A DNA stretch of 64,000 bases. Origin: Antedon mediterranea. Taxonomy: Eukaryota > Echinodermata > Crinoidea > Comatulida > Antedonidae. How positions within the stretch are numbered: the stretch's first letter is position 1; the number at the start of each line of letters is the position of its first letter. The notes under the pieces were generated by a model. It was not told the DNA's origin, searched no databases, and saw nothing but the letters and a program-made list of their open reading frames with translations. Positions 63,488 to 64,000 of this stretch are shown piece after piece. Where the stretch lies: positions 11,593,201 to 11,657,200 of the forward strand of contig NC_092670.1 in NCBI RefSeq assembly GCF_964355755.1, read 5' to 3'. A program made the translations under genes and the position numbers.

Positions 63488-64000
63488 TGCTGATTTCTTT
63501 TTGTTATTTTTTTGTTGACTTGGTCACCTCAGCATTTTTGTCTTGCAAGTCTAAAAAGCAGAAAACAAAAATAATTGTCTTGGAAAACAGATTTCACAAT
63601 GCTTTTTGTTTAGCCATAGAAGATTGTTCCGACATGATATAGGCCTAGCCTAAGTTTGTTAGTATGTGCAGTCAATGTGGAAATTATGATCGCCTCATGA
63701 ACTACAGTAGTTGTGAAATGTATGTATGTATGCCATTTTTGCATTGACATTGACAGTTTATGCACATGTCAATTGAATGACTATGACCCACTACGACCCC
63801 GGGAGAGGTGCACAATGTGTGTGTTAATGTCTGTCTCTTTATCACCGACAATATCATGAACCTAAAGGTAAGTCATTTTTTAATGCACAGGTGCGTCAAA
63901 GTATTCATAAGGTATGATGCACATTGGAAAATGATACACCTCTCCCGGGGATCGTATAGTTAGTGGGTCATTATACAATTGAAAAATGCATTATATACTG
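63488..64000. other. Upstream flank of SLC12A8
   Basis: It should hold the 5' untranslated region and possibly the promoter or a first noncoding exon. No TATA box or CpG island stands out. The last 250 bp contain CTCCCGGGG and its near-inverse CCCCGGGAGAG (63797 and 63945), both next to TAGTGGGTCAT/ATGACCCACTA, which together form an inverted repeat of about 180 bp. Confidence 0.4.
63779..63975. mobile_element. Small inverted-repeat element upstream of SLC12A8
   Basis: The left end ATGACCCACTACGACCCCGG and right end CGGGGATCGTATAGTTAGTG followed by GGTCAT are imperfect inverses, enclosing about 150 bp. This fits a MITE. The flanks were not long enough to define a target duplication. Confidence 0.5.

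Overview
This is a window of AT-rich (roughly 70% A+T by eye), intron-rich animal nuclear DNA. Three multi-exon protein genes can be assembled exon by exon with canonical GT..AG junctions and consistent phases: a RAB32/38-family small GTPase (minus, 18860-28684), a 3-hydroxyacyl-CoA dehydratase of the HACD1/2 type (plus, 30026-34407) and the cation-chloride-cotransporter-family protein SLC12A8 (minus, 41032-63487). The abundance of TAGGCCTA-type words, a Rex1/CR1-like LINE, many MITEs and single RAB32/38 and HACD1/2 genes suggest an invertebrate deuterostome, perhaps an echinoderm. That placement is an inference from style, not a database match.

Layout. 1-568: unassigned flank. 569-14617: two tandem, same-orientation copies of a giant foldback element. 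Each is an almost complete palindrome with arms of about 3.5 kb around a loop of about 180 bp. The second copy (7391-14617) is full length with TA on both sides. The first (569-7125) lacks its outer left 650 bp. 14618-16040: A-rich degenerate tandem repeat. 16041-18859: MITE-like pieces and a 40-bp minisatellite split by an insertion. 18860-28684: RAB32, six exons; its introns carry two copies of a 1.2-kb Helentron-like element and an array of about 39 units of a 59-bp minisatellite. 28685-30025: divergent intergenic region shared with HACD. 30026-34407: HACD1/2, six exons. 34408-41031: noncoding DNA with a MITE and a 38-bp minisatellite. 41032-63487: SLC12A8, nine common exons plus two alternative last exons. 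Its first intron (55188-63283) holds an antisense LINE with an intact endonuclease/reverse-transcriptase ORF (57793-60840). 63488-64000: upstream flank of SLC12A8.

The three genes have unrelated cellular jobs: traffic to lysosome-related organelles, very-long-chain fatty acid elongation in the ER, and membrane transport. RAB32 and HACD are head-to-head; HACD and SLC12A8 are convergent. The most unusual features are the paired giant palindromes, the two alternative C-terminal exons of SLC12A8, the 59-bp satellite that resembles the end of a MITE, and the Helentron-like pair inside RAB32. Coordinates come from reading the sequence by eye. Small offsets are possible at repeat edges; exon edges were checked by phase arithmetic.
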